Shown: positions 24,761 through 33,168 of the stretch, one piece after another | Layout of the letters: each line of letters opens with the position of its first letter | Numbering within the stretch: the first letter of the stretch is position 1 | Source: Bacillus_BD sp050389805 | Lineage (GTDB): Bacteria > Bacillota > Bacilli > Bacillales > Cytobacillaceae | Length of the DNA: 64,000 nucleotides | Direction: 5' to 3' | Assembly: GCF_050389805.1 (NCBI RefSeq) | Contig: NZ_CP130945.1 | Location: 3,038,001-3,102,000 of the forward strand | Notes under the pieces: generated by a model | Told to the model about the DNA's origin: nothing | The model's database searches: none | Seen by the model: only the letters and a program-made list of their open reading frames with translations | Translations under genes and position numbers: made by a program

Positions 24761-26026
24761 TTAAATAAGTAAATTAAATAATTGACTATCGTTATTTACT
24801 TCGGTAAATTTAAAACCATTTTCACTCATTCTTGCAGTTAAATCGCTATAATCTTCTTTATGTTTTAATTCAATTCCAATTAATACTGGTCCATTTTCTT
24901 TATTATTTTTCTTCGTATACTCAAATCGAGTAATATCATCGTTCGGTCCAAGTACATCCAAAAATTGTCGTAAGGCACCAGCACGTTGAGGAAAATCAAC
25001 AATAAAATAATGAAGTAGTCCTTCATATAATAAGGAACGATCTTTCATATCCTGCATACGACCAATATCATTATTTCCACCACTTATGACAAGCACAACG
25101 GTTTTCCCTTTTATTTTCTCTTTATAAAAATCAAGGGCGCCCACCGTAAGTGCTCCAGCAGGTTCCGCGACAATTGCATGTTCATTATATAATTCTAAGA
25201 TAGATGAACATACCTTGCCCTCTGGAACAACAATAATATCTTCTAATAATTCATGTAAAACTGAAAATGTTTTTTCTCCAACACAAGCAACTGCAGCTCC
25301 ATCTACAAATCCGTCAATGGATTCCAGAGCAGTAACTTGATGGTTTTCGATAGAAGTTTTCATAGAAGGAGCTCCGGCTGGTTCAACACCGATCATTTTT
25401 GTATGTGGCGAAACACTATTCATATAAGTGCTCATCCCAGACATAAGTCCCCCGCCACCAATACTTCCAAATACATAGTCAATGCTATCTTCACAGTCTT
25501 GAAGAATTTCAACTGCAATGGTTCCTTGACCGGCCATTACATTCTCATCATTAAATGGATGAATAAATGTTCTACCCTCTTCTTCTGCACAGATTACGGC
25601 TTGATTATAGGATTCATCAAAGGTATCACCACTTAATACAATCTCTACATATTCACGGCCATGCATTTCAACCGATTGAATTTTTTGTTTTGGTGTTGTC
25701 GTAGGCATAAAGATTTTACCATTAATTTTTAATTTACGACATGCATACGCAACTCCTTGCGCATGGTTACCAGCACTTGCACAAATTACTCCGTTTTTCA
25801 ACTTATCTTCTGATAACATTTTCATTGCATAAAAGGCTCCACGTAATTTAAAAGAGCGAACAACTTGTAAGTCCTCTCTTTTCAAATAAACGTTACATTC
25901 ATATTTTTCCGAGAGTCGTTCATTTTTTTGCAATGGCGTGTGGGTAACGATATCTTTCAGATGTTGGTATGCAATTAATATATCCTCCACTTGCAACCAT
26001 TTCTTTTTTGTTACTTCTTGTTCCAT
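24761..26026 (-). CDS. ilvA: Threonine ammonia-lyase
   Basis: 421 residues. Deaminates threonine to 2-oxobutyrate for isoleucine synthesis. The PLP lysine lies in RSFKLRGA; SAGNHAQGVAYA and the glycine loop GSIGGGGLMSG are present. One C-terminal ACT-like regulatory domain (about 340-421, FIVDFPQRAGALRQFL). Length equals B. subtilis IlvA. Site gagggtgagg before ATG. Confidence 0.95.
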   Translation of the reverse strand: MEQEVTKKKWLQVEDILIAYQHLKDIVTHTPLQKNERLSEKYECNVYLKREDLQVVRSFKLRGAFYAMKMLSEDKLKNGVICASAGNHAQGVAYACRKLKINGKIFMPTTTPKQKIQSVEMHGREYVEIVLSGDTFDESYNQAVICAEEEGRTFIHPFNDENVMAGQGTIAVEILQDCEDSIDYVFGSIGGGGLMSGMSTYMNSVSPHTKMIGVEPAGAPSMKTSIENHQVTALESIDGFVDGAAVACVGEKTFSVLHELLEDIIVVPEGKVCSSILELYNEHAIVAEPAGALTVGALDFYKEKIKGKTVVLVISGGNNDIGRMQDMKDRSLLYEGLLHYFIVDFPQRAGALRQFLDVLGPNDDITRFEYTKKNNKENGPVLIGIELKHKEDYSDLTARMSENGFKFTEVNNDSQLFNLLI

Positions 26027-26289
26027 ATCCTCACCCTCAATTCATTTCAATTCATTTCAATTATTAATCACTAAATTATATCACGAATTAATAGAATTTC
26101 AATGAACCCTCTAATAAAGATAAAAAATTTTAATAGGGCCTAATAAATAGAATGAAAAATTGCCATTTTCCGATGATTTTGTGGTAAGATAATAATTATA
26201 ATAGACTAAATTTTTATCAAATCACTAGTTTATAAATCCTGTAGAATGAGGGTTCTACAGGAGTAATACTTACGGGGGAGGACATCAAT

Positions 26290-26592
26290 ATGAGTAGTAA
26301 AGTAGAAGAATTAACATTAGTAGCAGAAATGGTGGATTTGGAACCAGAATATGTGATCCGTTCAGCTGATTACTTTAATTCCATCGAGGAGGCATTCAAT
26401 TGGCTCTACGTATCCGAGGAAAATCCACTTCGACCATACAGCAAGGAAAAATTAATTGAGGTTATGGCATCGATTACAATCGAGCAAATGGAAGAATTAA
26501 ATGCTAAATCAGTTGTCGAATACATGGTGCTAGATGATCTCCATACCTACATCACAAAAAATGGTGTGGCTTACTTACGTATCCAAAGATAA
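26290..26592 (+). CDS. Conserved-looking hypothetical protein
   Basis: 100 residues, acidic and helical, with no membrane segment, signal or metal motif. A good site (gggggagga) precedes the ATG and a strong terminator follows, so it is a real monocistronic gene. I do not recognise the family. It occupies the place between ilvA and dfrA. Confidence 0.65.
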   Translation: MSSKVEELTLVAEMVDLEPEYVIRSADYFNSIEEAFNWLYVSEENPLRPYSKEKLIEVMASITIEQMEELNAKSVVEYMVLDDLHTYITKNGVAYLRIQR

Positions 26593-26595
26593 AAA

Positions 26596-26623
26596 AACAG
26601 CCAGAAATAATCTGGCTGTTTTT
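26596..26623. terminator. Bidirectional terminator
   Basis: aacagccaga / tctggctgtt stem with a 5-base loop, flanked by A and T runs, between convergent genes. Confidence 0.9.
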
Positions 26624-26624
26624 C

Positions 26625-27110
26625 TTACTTGCGCTCATAAATTGTATAGAAATAATCATAAGGATTCTTCTCGTCTTTAACCCCTTGTTCTTTTGAAACA
26701 AGAGTCCAATTTGATTCATTAAATTCCGGAAAAAACGTATCCCCGTCAAATTCATGATGAATTTCTGTAATATACAGGCGGTCAGCAATCGGGAAGGTTT
26801 CGATAAAGAGCTGCGCACCACCAATTACAAACACTTCCTCATTCTTCTGATTCGCAAATTGACGCAAATCCTCAAGAGAGTGAATCACAGTACAACCTTC
26901 TGATTTATAATCTTTATTCCTTGTCACAATGATATTTTCTCTTCCTGGCAAGGGTTTTCCAATCGATTCGTGCGTTTTTCTCCCCATTATGATGGGGTGT
27001 CCCATCGTTACTCTTTTAAAAAACTTCAGGTCTTCTGGTAAATGCCATGGTAATTGATTTTCTTTTCCAATGACTCTGTTTTTATCCATGGCCACAATAA
27101 ATGATATCAT
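26625..27110 (-). CDS. dfrA: Dihydrofolate reductase
   Basis: 161 residues. Reduces dihydrofolate to tetrahydrofolate with NADPH. MISFIVAMDKNRVIGKENQLPWHLPEDLKFFK-type start split by the invariant W and D, GRKTHESIGKPLPGR and FVIGGAQLF are intact. Starts 18 bases after thyA and regenerates the folate that ThyA consumes; the pair is co-transcribed. Confidence 0.96.
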   Translation of the reverse strand: MISFIVAMDKNRVIGKENQLPWHLPEDLKFFKRVTMGHPIIMGRKTHESIGKPLPGRENIIVTRNKDYKSEGCTVIHSLEDLRQFANQKNEEVFVIGGAQLFIETFPIADRLYITEIHHEFDGDTFFPEFNESNWTLVSKEQGVKDEKNPYDYFYTIYERK

Positions 27111-27128
27111 TATTTTTCCTCCTGTCCA

Positions 27129-28085
27129 TTACACAGCTACTGGTGCCTTTATAGGTGGATGTGGATCATAGCCTTCTATCGATAAATCTTCCATATCCAA
27201 ATCAAATAATGATTTTACCTTTTCATTAATATGTAAAGTCGGAAACGGTCGTGGCTCTCGTTGAAGCTGGGTTTCGATCTGCTTGATATGGTTGACATAT
27301 ATATGTGCATCCCCAATCGTATGAACAAACTCTCCTGGCTTTAACCCACACTCATGCGCGATAAGATGCGTTAATAGAGCATAACTAGCTATATTAAATG
27401 GAATACCTAGGAAAATATCGCCGCTGCGTTGGTAAAGCTGACAGCTTAAGACCCCATCATGTACATAAAATTGAAATAAAGTATGACACGGAGGCAATGC
27501 CATCTGTGGGGTAAATTCGGGTGACCATGATGATAAAATTAATCTTCTTGAATTCGGATTTGTTTTAATTTGATGAATTAAATCCGCTAATTGATCAATC
27601 GACTCACCATTTGTTGTTTCCCATGCACGCCATTGTTTTCCATATACTGGCCCTAATTCACCAAAACGATTAGCGAAATCATCATCCTCTAAAATTCGTT
27701 TCTTAAATGTTTCCATTTCTAGATCATATTGTTTGCGGAACTCTTGATCTGTTTGACTGCGCAAACCAAAGTCAGTCATATCAGGTCCCTTATATTCGGC
27801 GCTCTCTATCCAATTTTTAAAGGCCCACTCATTCCATATATTATTATTATGCTTTAATAAATATCGAATGTTCGTATCTCCCTTAATAAACCATAATAGT
27901 TCGCTCGCAATCAGTCGAAATGGAACTCTTTTCGTCGTTAATAAAGGAAATCCTTTCTGAAGATCAAACCTCATTTGATAGCCGAAAACCGATAAAGTTC
28001 CTGTTCCTGTGCGGTCTCCTTTTTGATTTCCATTATCCAATACATAACGGCACATATTTAAATATTCGTACTCAGGATGCTGCAA
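27129..28085 (-). CDS. thyA: Thymidylate synthase
   Basis: 318 residues. Methylates dUMP to dTMP. The catalytic cysteine lies in LPPCHTLFQFYV; GELGPVYGKQWRAW, QRSGDIFLGIPFNIASY and the final PIKAPVAV are conserved. It is the long form seen in many Firmicutes, carrying an extra helical segment of about 50 residues (near 80-135) compared with E. coli ThyA. TTG start 9 bases after aaggag. A candidate structured RNA lies about 160 bases upstream. Confidence 0.96.
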   Translation of the reverse strand: MQHPEYEYLNMCRYVLDNGNQKGDRTGTGTLSVFGYQMRFDLQKGFPLLTTKRVPFRLIASELLWFIKGDTNIRYLLKHNNNIWNEWAFKNWIESAEYKGPDMTDFGLRSQTDQEFRKQYDLEMETFKKRILEDDDFANRFGELGPVYGKQWRAWETTNGESIDQLADLIHQIKTNPNSRRLILSSWSPEFTPQMALPPCHTLFQFYVHDGVLSCQLYQRSGDIFLGIPFNIASYALLTHLIAHECGLKPGEFVHTIGDAHIYVNHIKQIETQLQREPRPFPTLHINEKVKSLFDLDMEDLSIEGYDPHPPIKAPVAV

Positions 28086-28397
28086 TAGTTTACACTCCTT
28101 TAAAATCTCTTGCTTATTTTTTCATTGTCGGACATCATTGTAGCAAAATTACTTTGATTTTAACAGAATCATTATTTACACTTACTTGATTTTTAAGTTA
28201 TTCTTTTCCTTTGCTTTGTTAAACTTATTTTTAAATTCCATTTTAGGTACTACCCTTTCTGCTCAATTTCCAGTGAGCCCACGTGACACTTATGTGTCTA
28301 CACGGCTTGCCTGTCTCTCTTTCTCGACAGAAGTTTTCGTACCTTTTCCCTAAATTCAACTGTAGTTTATAATCAACATTAATCTTTACCACAGTCT
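28086..28397. other. Leader region upstream of thyA
   Basis: 312 bases without a protein gene between the protease gene and thyA. AT-rich except for a GC-richer block at 28245-28344, described separately as a candidate structured RNA. Confidence 0.6.
28245..28344 (-). ncRNA. Candidate structured RNA, multi-branched
   Basis: Read on the minus strand, outer helix aggtac / gtacct (28344-28339 with 28250-28245) closes about 100 bases holding three hairpins: ctgtc / gacag (28330-28311), gacac-ataa-gtgtc (28298-28285), and gctca / tgagc (28278-28261). The middle hairpin can extend by four pairs, two of which are G-U wobbles that exist only on the minus strand, so the RNA is probably transcribed toward thyA. 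The block is clearly more GC-rich than its flanks. It fits no riboswitch I know. It could be a thyA-dfrA leader element or an independent small RNA. Confidence 0.4.
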
Positions 28398-29099
28398 TTA
28401 CTTCAAGTGTTGAATATAGTCAAATGTTAAAGGAGCATATTTTTTTAATATATCACGATAATAATCAGAACAATAGAAATAAGCAAATGCTTCAGCAAAG
28501 TACTCTTCTGGATACATCAAAAAATATTTTTGATAAGGAAAAAGCTTTTCCTTTTCTAAATCCCAAATGGTTAAAAATGATTCTTGGTTTCGGATTTCAC
28601 CAAACACATGCCGATCAATTGAATGGGCTAATTCGTGTAATTCTAAATTTACTGAACTATGCCCATTCCCTTTCATGCTCGCACCTATCCTAACAAGTAC
28701 GGTTTTCCCCCCACCTACGCCTGGAATATCATCCCATGTAATATTCTGTTCGTACCCACGGGGAACTGTACCTGCAAGATGCCTAGCCGTTGAATTTTCG
28801 GTAAGTTTTCCTGTAAATAATTTAATCACAATTCCATTTTCACGAACTTTATCCAACAATGACTGTGGAAGTTGATCAATACGTAAGATAATTTTTCCTG
28901 CCTCTATTTCATTAAAGTTTGATTTAGGTAACACGATAATATGGTTCAAGGCTTCTATTGAATGTAATGGTAGTTGTTTTAATGAGGAGTGTGTTGGAAA
29001 ATGAGCAAGCTTGATTCCGTCTTTTTCCGCTTGAGAATTTCCCAATAGTACTAACGACATTAAGATAAGAAGCAGCAAATTAAAGTTATATTTTTTCAT
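28398..29099 (-). CDS. Secreted zinc protease, Pro-Pro endopeptidase/lethal-factor-like
   Basis: 233 residues with a signal peptide (KYNFNLLLLILMSLVLLGNSQA). The zinc site HELAHSID, with the third ligand region PEEYFAEAFAYFYCS about 35 residues later, is the arrangement of the anthrax lethal factor C-terminal domain family, which includes the secreted Pro-Pro endopeptidases of Clostridioides and Paenibacillus. GGGKTVLVRIG and SSVNLELHELAH also fit. The short size and single catalytic domain favour a Pro-Pro endopeptidase that trims surface adhesins over a toxin. The residue after the third lipobox-like position is not cysteine, so it is released rather than lipid-anchored. Confidence 0.75.
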   Translation of the reverse strand: MKKYNFNLLLLILMSLVLLGNSQAEKDGIKLAHFPTHSSLKQLPLHSIEALNHIIVLPKSNFNEIEAGKIILRIDQLPQSLLDKVRENGIVIKLFTGKLTENSTARHLAGTVPRGYEQNITWDDIPGVGGGKTVLVRIGASMKGNGHSSVNLELHELAHSIDRHVFGEIRNQESFLTIWDLEKEKLFPYQKYFLMYPEEYFAEAFAYFYCSDYYRDILKKYAPLTFDYIQHLK

Positions 29100-29135
29100 G
29101 GTACTAATCCTTTACAAGAGAATTGAGGAAATAAA

Positions 29136-29528
29136 ATGAATGAGCCAATCTATGAGTCTATGAATCATGAACATACACTTTATAGCATTTATTTGCAGTT
29201 AGAACATGATTATAACATTACCGTTGGAAAACTCGGTGAGTGTTTCTTTAAAAGAGGAACTTATATTTATATAGGAAGTGCCAAGAAATATATAATGAAA
29301 AGAATTCTCCGCCATAAAGAAATTCATAAAAAGCTTCATTGGCATTTTGATTATCTTAGACCCTATGGAATGATTACTAAAATTATAACATATGATGATA
29401 GATTAGATGAGTGTGCTCTTGCTGAGAATATAAGGAAAAAAGAAGATGGAATGTTCCCTATCAAAGGATTTGGCTCATCCGATTGCCGTTGTCCATCTCA
29501 TCTCGTCTATGTTAATGAAAAACAGTGA
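29136..29528 (+). CDS. GIY-YIG nuclease-like protein (DUF123)
   Basis: 130 residues. The family motif appears as GKLGECFFKRGTYIYIGSAKK, with later ILRHKEIHKKLHWHFDYL and the cysteines and histidine of SSDCRCPSHLVY that mark the DUF123 branch. That branch is common in archaea and scattered in bacteria; its substrate is unknown. It is divergent from the protease gene, 36 bases away. A standalone domain without DNA-binding arms. Confidence 0.75.
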   Translation: MNEPIYESMNHEHTLYSIYLQLEHDYNITVGKLGECFFKRGTYIYIGSAKKYIMKRILRHKEIHKKLHWHFDYLRPYGMITKIITYDDRLDECALAENIRKKEDGMFPIKGFGSSDCRCPSHLVYVNEKQ

Positions 29529-29645
29529 TTTTCTAGGTCACCCTCTGGCCTTTGGTGCATATAGTAACAATAAGCTAATTCCTTTATACTTTTTTAGTTT
29601 CTATTAGGTTTAGTTTTCCCAGTATTCGGGTAAAGGGTGAGCAAC

Positions 29646-29927
29646 ATGCGATTTAGATTTAAAAGGGGATTGGAAGAAGAATTGCAAACCGATTTAAAAA
29701 CGGTTCAAGATACATTGCAATCTGGTTATTTCATGCTCATCGATTTGTTTTTTTGGGCATTATTATTAACCGTCTTTACGAAACCCGTCCATCATTCTAT
29801 TCAATGGATCATTATCGTTTTTTTTGGATACTATATTATGGGAGTTTGCCTTTTTTTATTATTACGAGCCTTGTTTAAGGTTTCTTTTTCTACTAAAAAG
29901 ATAACAACCGAAAGAGAACAGGAATAA
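29646..29927 (+). CDS. Small two-helix membrane protein
   Basis: 93 residues from the ATG at 29646 behind aaaggg. Amphipathic N-terminus, two membrane helices (about 31-48 and 55-77) and a charged tail. A strong terminator follows. I do not recognise the family. Confidence 0.65.
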   Translation: MRFRFKRGLEEELQTDLKTVQDTLQSGYFMLIDLFFWALLLTVFTKPVHHSIQWIIIVFFGYYIMGVCLFLLLRALFKVSFSTKKITTEREQE

Positions 29928-29948
29928 AAAACCTGTTCTCTACTTTTT
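29913..29948 (+). terminator. Terminator
   Basis: 10-bp stem agagaacagg / cctgttctct then ttttt; overlaps the stop codon of the upstream gene. Confidence 0.85.
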
Positions 29949-30048
29949 CATTCCTTTTGAAAAATGACCCGACGCTCATCTTTTTTATTCGCAAATATAA
30001 TGCTCGTTCAAGCAGGACAAACAATTTTTTCTACTTGGGTTTAGATAA

Positions 30049-30807
30049 TTAAATTTCAATCCTTTTCCGTTTATTTCGATAGTGGATTAAAATGGTTCCG
30101 GCAAACGTAGCTAATATGAGAGCAAAGAATAATTCATGACTGATATGAATGCCAAAAACACTCAATAGCATTTTAGCAGCAATAATGAGAATTAACACAT
30201 AGGCGGAAGTTTCTAATTCTGGAATCCGATCGATTAATTTTAAAAATACACCGGCAACTCCCCTCATCATCAATACTCCAATCATTCCACCAACAAGAAG
30301 AACCCAAACTTGATTACTTACACCAAATGCTGCTAATATACTGTCTACCGAAAATGCAACATCCATTAATTCAACAGCTACAACCGTTCCCCAAAAAGGC
30401 CCAAACAGCCTTATAAGGATACTGTTTTTGTTCATTTCTTTTACATCGGTATCTTGTTCTGATTGGTCTTTTCGACGGTCATGGAAAAATTTAATTGACA
30501 GCCAAGCTAAATATGCGGCCCCAAGTAATTTTACCCACCAAAGCTTAATTAGGTAAACTCCGATACCTATGGCAATAAAGCGGAAAGTGTATGCACCGAT
30601 TAATCCATAGAATAAAGCTTTTTTACGTTGCTTTTCTGGTAAATGTTTTACCATCACTGCGAGCACAAGCGCATTGTCAGCTGATAACAATCCTTCTAAA
30701 ATAACTAATGTACCGATCAACCCCCAACTCACTGGGTCTGATAATACTTCTACCCACATACCCCAGTTAAAAAACTGAGCATATGTATCAATAAATCCTT
30801 GTATCAT
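30049..30807 (-). CDS. TerC family membrane protein (YceF/YkoY-like)
   Basis: 252 residues, about seven helices. Two acidic membrane motifs, EGLLSADNALVLA and VELMDVAFSVDSILA, are the TerC signature and probably bind Mn2+. Members of this branch export manganese and help metalate secreted enzymes in B. subtilis. The ATG at 30807 follows gggggg; a frame starting at 30822 would overlap that site. There is no yybP-ykoY manganese riboswitch in the 80 bases before it. Confidence 0.88.
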   Translation of the reverse strand: MIQGFIDTYAQFFNWGMWVEVLSDPVSWGLIGTLVILEGLLSADNALVLAVMVKHLPEKQRKKALFYGLIGAYTFRFIAIGIGVYLIKLWWVKLLGAAYLAWLSIKFFHDRRKDQSEQDTDVKEMNKNSILIRLFGPFWGTVVAVELMDVAFSVDSILAAFGVSNQVWVLLVGGMIGVLMMRGVAGVFLKLIDRIPELETSAYVLILIIAAKMLLSVFGIHISHELFFALILATFAGTILIHYRNKRKRIEI

Positions 30808-30852
30808 TCTATAGCCCCCCATTTACATTTCGATCGTTTCTTGAATAACAAG

Positions 30853-30880
30853 AAAAAACCGACTTAGCAGTCGATTTTCT
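30853..30880 (-). terminator. Terminator of ypjP
   Basis: aaatcgact / agtcggttt stem (one G-U pair) around gcta, then six T on the minus strand. Confidence 0.8.
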
Positions 30881-30901
30881 CACGTTCATAAATAAATTCG
30901 A

Positions 30902-31492
30902 TTAAGTCATCCATTTAGGGGGTGTGTTTTTATCCCAGTAAATGACACCTAAATCATGGTGATTTTGAAAATGGTCGTTCGCTAAATGATAATGAAAATT
31001 AAAAACATAAGCATCCTGTGGTGGATGATCTCTCCTCACATGGAATCGAATCACATCTTGTTTCGTTATTCTATTCTGAATATGAAAGATTTTTTCTGAT
31101 ATTCCGCCACTTGGCATTTCACTTATAACTAACTGACTCAAATCATCTTCAGGAAAGCTTTGAGCTACTTCAGCAATCACTTTTTCGATGTTAGGTAAAA
31201 TGACTTCTTTAAATTCATCTTCGATTACTGGCCTAATTCTAGTGCCAAATTTCATGTAAGAATTTTCTTCTGCTTGTTTGATCATTTCTTGGATAAATCG
31301 ATCGTGTTCAGATATCTGTTCATTATCCAAGATGGTTGGTTCTTCTATAGGCGGCGAGTTTGATTGATAGAGGTCTCGTTTCGGCTGTTTATCATCATTA
31401 GGATTCTCAGCTAATAACGCTTGGGGCGTTACTAAACCAAATGTGGCAACCGATACGAGTACAAGTAATGACTTACGGAGCCATTTCGGCAT
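30902..31492 (-). CDS. ypjP: YpjP-like exported protein
   Basis: 196 residues with a signal peptide (WLRKSLLVLVSVATFGLVTP then AL). The C-terminal two thirds closely follow B. subtilis YpjP: SFLKFGSR-like SYMKFGTRIRPVIEDEF, FHVRRDHPPQDAYVFNFHYH, and GVIYWDKNTPPKWM. It lies downstream of dfrA-thyA in B. subtilis as here, though extra genes now intervene. Function unknown. Confidence 0.85.
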   Translation of the reverse strand: MPKWLRKSLLVLVSVATFGLVTPQALLAENPNDDKQPKRDLYQSNSPPIEEPTILDNEQISEHDRFIQEMIKQAEENSYMKFGTRIRPVIEDEFKEVILPNIEKVIAEVAQSFPEDDLSQLVISEMPSGGISEKIFHIQNRITKQDVIRFHVRRDHPPQDAYVFNFHYHLANDHFQNHHDLGVIYWDKNTPPKWMT

Positions 31493-31646
31493 TATTCATC
31501 ATCTCTTTCTGCAATTAAGCCTATTCACTATAATGTATATCTCTATTGTACTATAGAATACTAATATTCTACGAATAAAAAGTTGACATGGTTTCATATT
31601 TTTTTACTGAGATATCATTTATTTCTCTATAACGAGGAGGATGAGG

Positions 31647-31718
31647 ATGGATTTTTTGATCATGTTATTAGGATTATTAATGCTTGGATATTTTATTTGG
31701 CTGGCTGCAACAGATTAA
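31647..31718 (+). CDS. 23-residue single-helix membrane peptide
   Basis: ATG at 31647, six bases after the very strong site gaggagg. The peptide MDFLIMLLGLLMLGYFIWLA plus ATD is one membrane helix with a short acidic C-terminus. Its size resembles small subunits such as CydS or KdpF, but there is no partner gene nearby. The intron 3' end lies 8 bases after its stop. Confidence 0.45.
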   Translation: MDFLIMLLGLLMLGYFIWLAATD

Positions 31719-31947
31719 TTATATTGTAGAGTAAGAAACTGATTTCAAAGGGATAGCTTTTGCTATCTCTTTTACTTTCAGCTCCTCCTCATCAAACCGT
31801 ACGTGAAGTTTTCCTTCATACGGCTTTCCGACGTTCTTCTTTCCTTGGCTTTACAGCGTCTAACTAGCTAATTTCACTAATATATGTTTCACTTCTTTTC
31901 TTACATCCTTTAAATTTCCATGTTTCTTACGATTATTTCTCTTTTTG

Positions 31948-33168
31948 TTATGAAATATGAAATAAGGTAAGTCGTTCTAATACATACCAGTCGATTCTAT
32001 TTAGCCATTTCTTTGCGTGAGCCGAGATAAGATAGTAATTCTTGAAACCTTGCAGTTTCCTATTTAGCCCTTTTACTAACTCTCTGATATCCAAGTATAA
32101 TTTATTCCTTGGTTCTGTATAGGCTTTAATCTTAGAACGCATTTTCTTCATCGCATTCCTCTTAGGTATATGTGACATGACATATAACGTGTTTCCACCT
32201 TTTCGTCTGATTGGAAACTTCCGATTATGAAATCCTAGAAAATCGAAACCATCTATGTCATTCCACAGATTAACTAGTCTCGATTTATTTCTATTAATAG
32301 TAAGGTCAAGTTTCCTCATTATTGATTGGATGACCTTTATACTTTCAAGTGCTTGTTGTTTGGTTTTACACATAAAGACGAAGTCATCCGCATACCTTAT
32401 GAGTTCACCCAAGTCTTTGAACTTCTTCTCCCAAAGCATATCCATTGTATTTAGGTAGATATTAGCTAAAAGAGGTGAAATTACACCACCTTGCGGTGTA
32501 CCAGTAATTGGATTTCTTATTTTGCCTTCCTCCATTATGCCTGACTCTAGCCATTTTCGAACAAGCTTTAAAACCCGTCGATCACTAATCCTTTGTTCTA
32601 ATATTTTCATCAACTTGTATTGATTAATATTATCGAAATATCCTTGGATATCGACGTCTACTACCCAAAAACATTTCTTACTGGCTTTTCTTATCTTCGC
32701 CATCGCTTGATGGGCATTTCGCTTTGGACGAAAACCAAACGAACAGTCATGAAAGTCAGCCTCGAATATTGGTTCAATAACCATTTTCGTTGCCATCTGT
32801 ACGACCCGATCTTTAATAGTTGGAATTCCTAATGGACGTTTCTTTCCATCATCCTTTGGAATATAGGTTCTTAGGACTGGACTAGGGTGATAACGCTTCT
32901 CCTTTAGTTCCAAATAGAGCTCGTTCATAAATTTCTTTTCCCCGTACTCCAAGACGATTTGTTCAATCGTCTGTCCATCGACACCTCCACTTCCTTTCTT
33001 TCGCTTCACACGTTGCCATGCCTCCCATAGAATATCAGGACGATAGATTTTGTCATATAAAGCGTGAAATCTTCGAGTTGGACATTCCTTGGCACAAAGA
33101 TATAACGTCTTCCAGAGTTCTTGAGCTTTTACTTTATTGGTGTAGTTAGTCATTTTCCTGACATTCAC
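31948..33168 (-). CDS. ltrA: Group II intron reverse transcriptase/maturase, C-terminally frameshifted
   Basis: 406 residues read as found. Reverse transcriptase motifs are complete: SFGFRPKRNAHQA, VVDVDIQGYFDNI, GTPQGGVISPLLANIYL and the active site IRYADDFVFMC. The maturase domain X (GLNRKLQGFKNYYL) follows. The GTG start lies 9 bases after aaggagg. The frame ends abruptly at LFHIS because a 7-base tandem duplication (31949-31962) shifts it. Without one copy, the protein would continue HNKKRNNRKKHGNLKDV and on to a stop at 31860, adding about 30 residues of basic tail typical of the family. The truncated protein keeps polymerase and splicing domains, so splicing may persist. Confidence 0.88.
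   Translation of the reverse strand: MNVRKMTNYTNKVKAQELWKTLYLCAKECPTRRFHALYDKIYRPDILWEAWQRVKRKKGSGGVDGQTIEQIVLEYGEKKFMNELYLELKEKRYHPSPVLRTYIPKDDGKKRPLGIPTIKDRVVQMATKMVIEPIFEADFHDCSFGFRPKRNAHQAMAKIRKASKKCFWVVDVDIQGYFDNINQYKLMKILEQRISDRRVLKLVRKWLESGIMEEGKIRNPITGTPQGGVISPLLANIYLNTMDMLWEKKFKDLGELIRYADDFVFMCKTKQQALESIKVIQSIMRKLDLTINRNKSRLVNLWNDIDGFDFLGFHNRKFPIRRKGGNTLYVMSHIPKRNAMKKMRSKIKAYTEPRNKLYLDIRELVKGLNRKLQGFKNYYLISAHAKKWLNRIDWYVLERLTLFHIS
31949..31962 (-). repeat. 7-bp tandem duplication breaking the maturase frame
   Basis: tatgaaa occurs twice in tandem (tatgaaatatgaaa). Deleting one copy restores the reading frame, which then runs to the stop at 31862-31860. Confidence 0.85.

Noticed and set aside
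30808..30901. Possible yybP-ykoY manganese riboswitch before the TerC gene
   Set aside because: Only about 80 bases are available and they hold the ypjP terminator.
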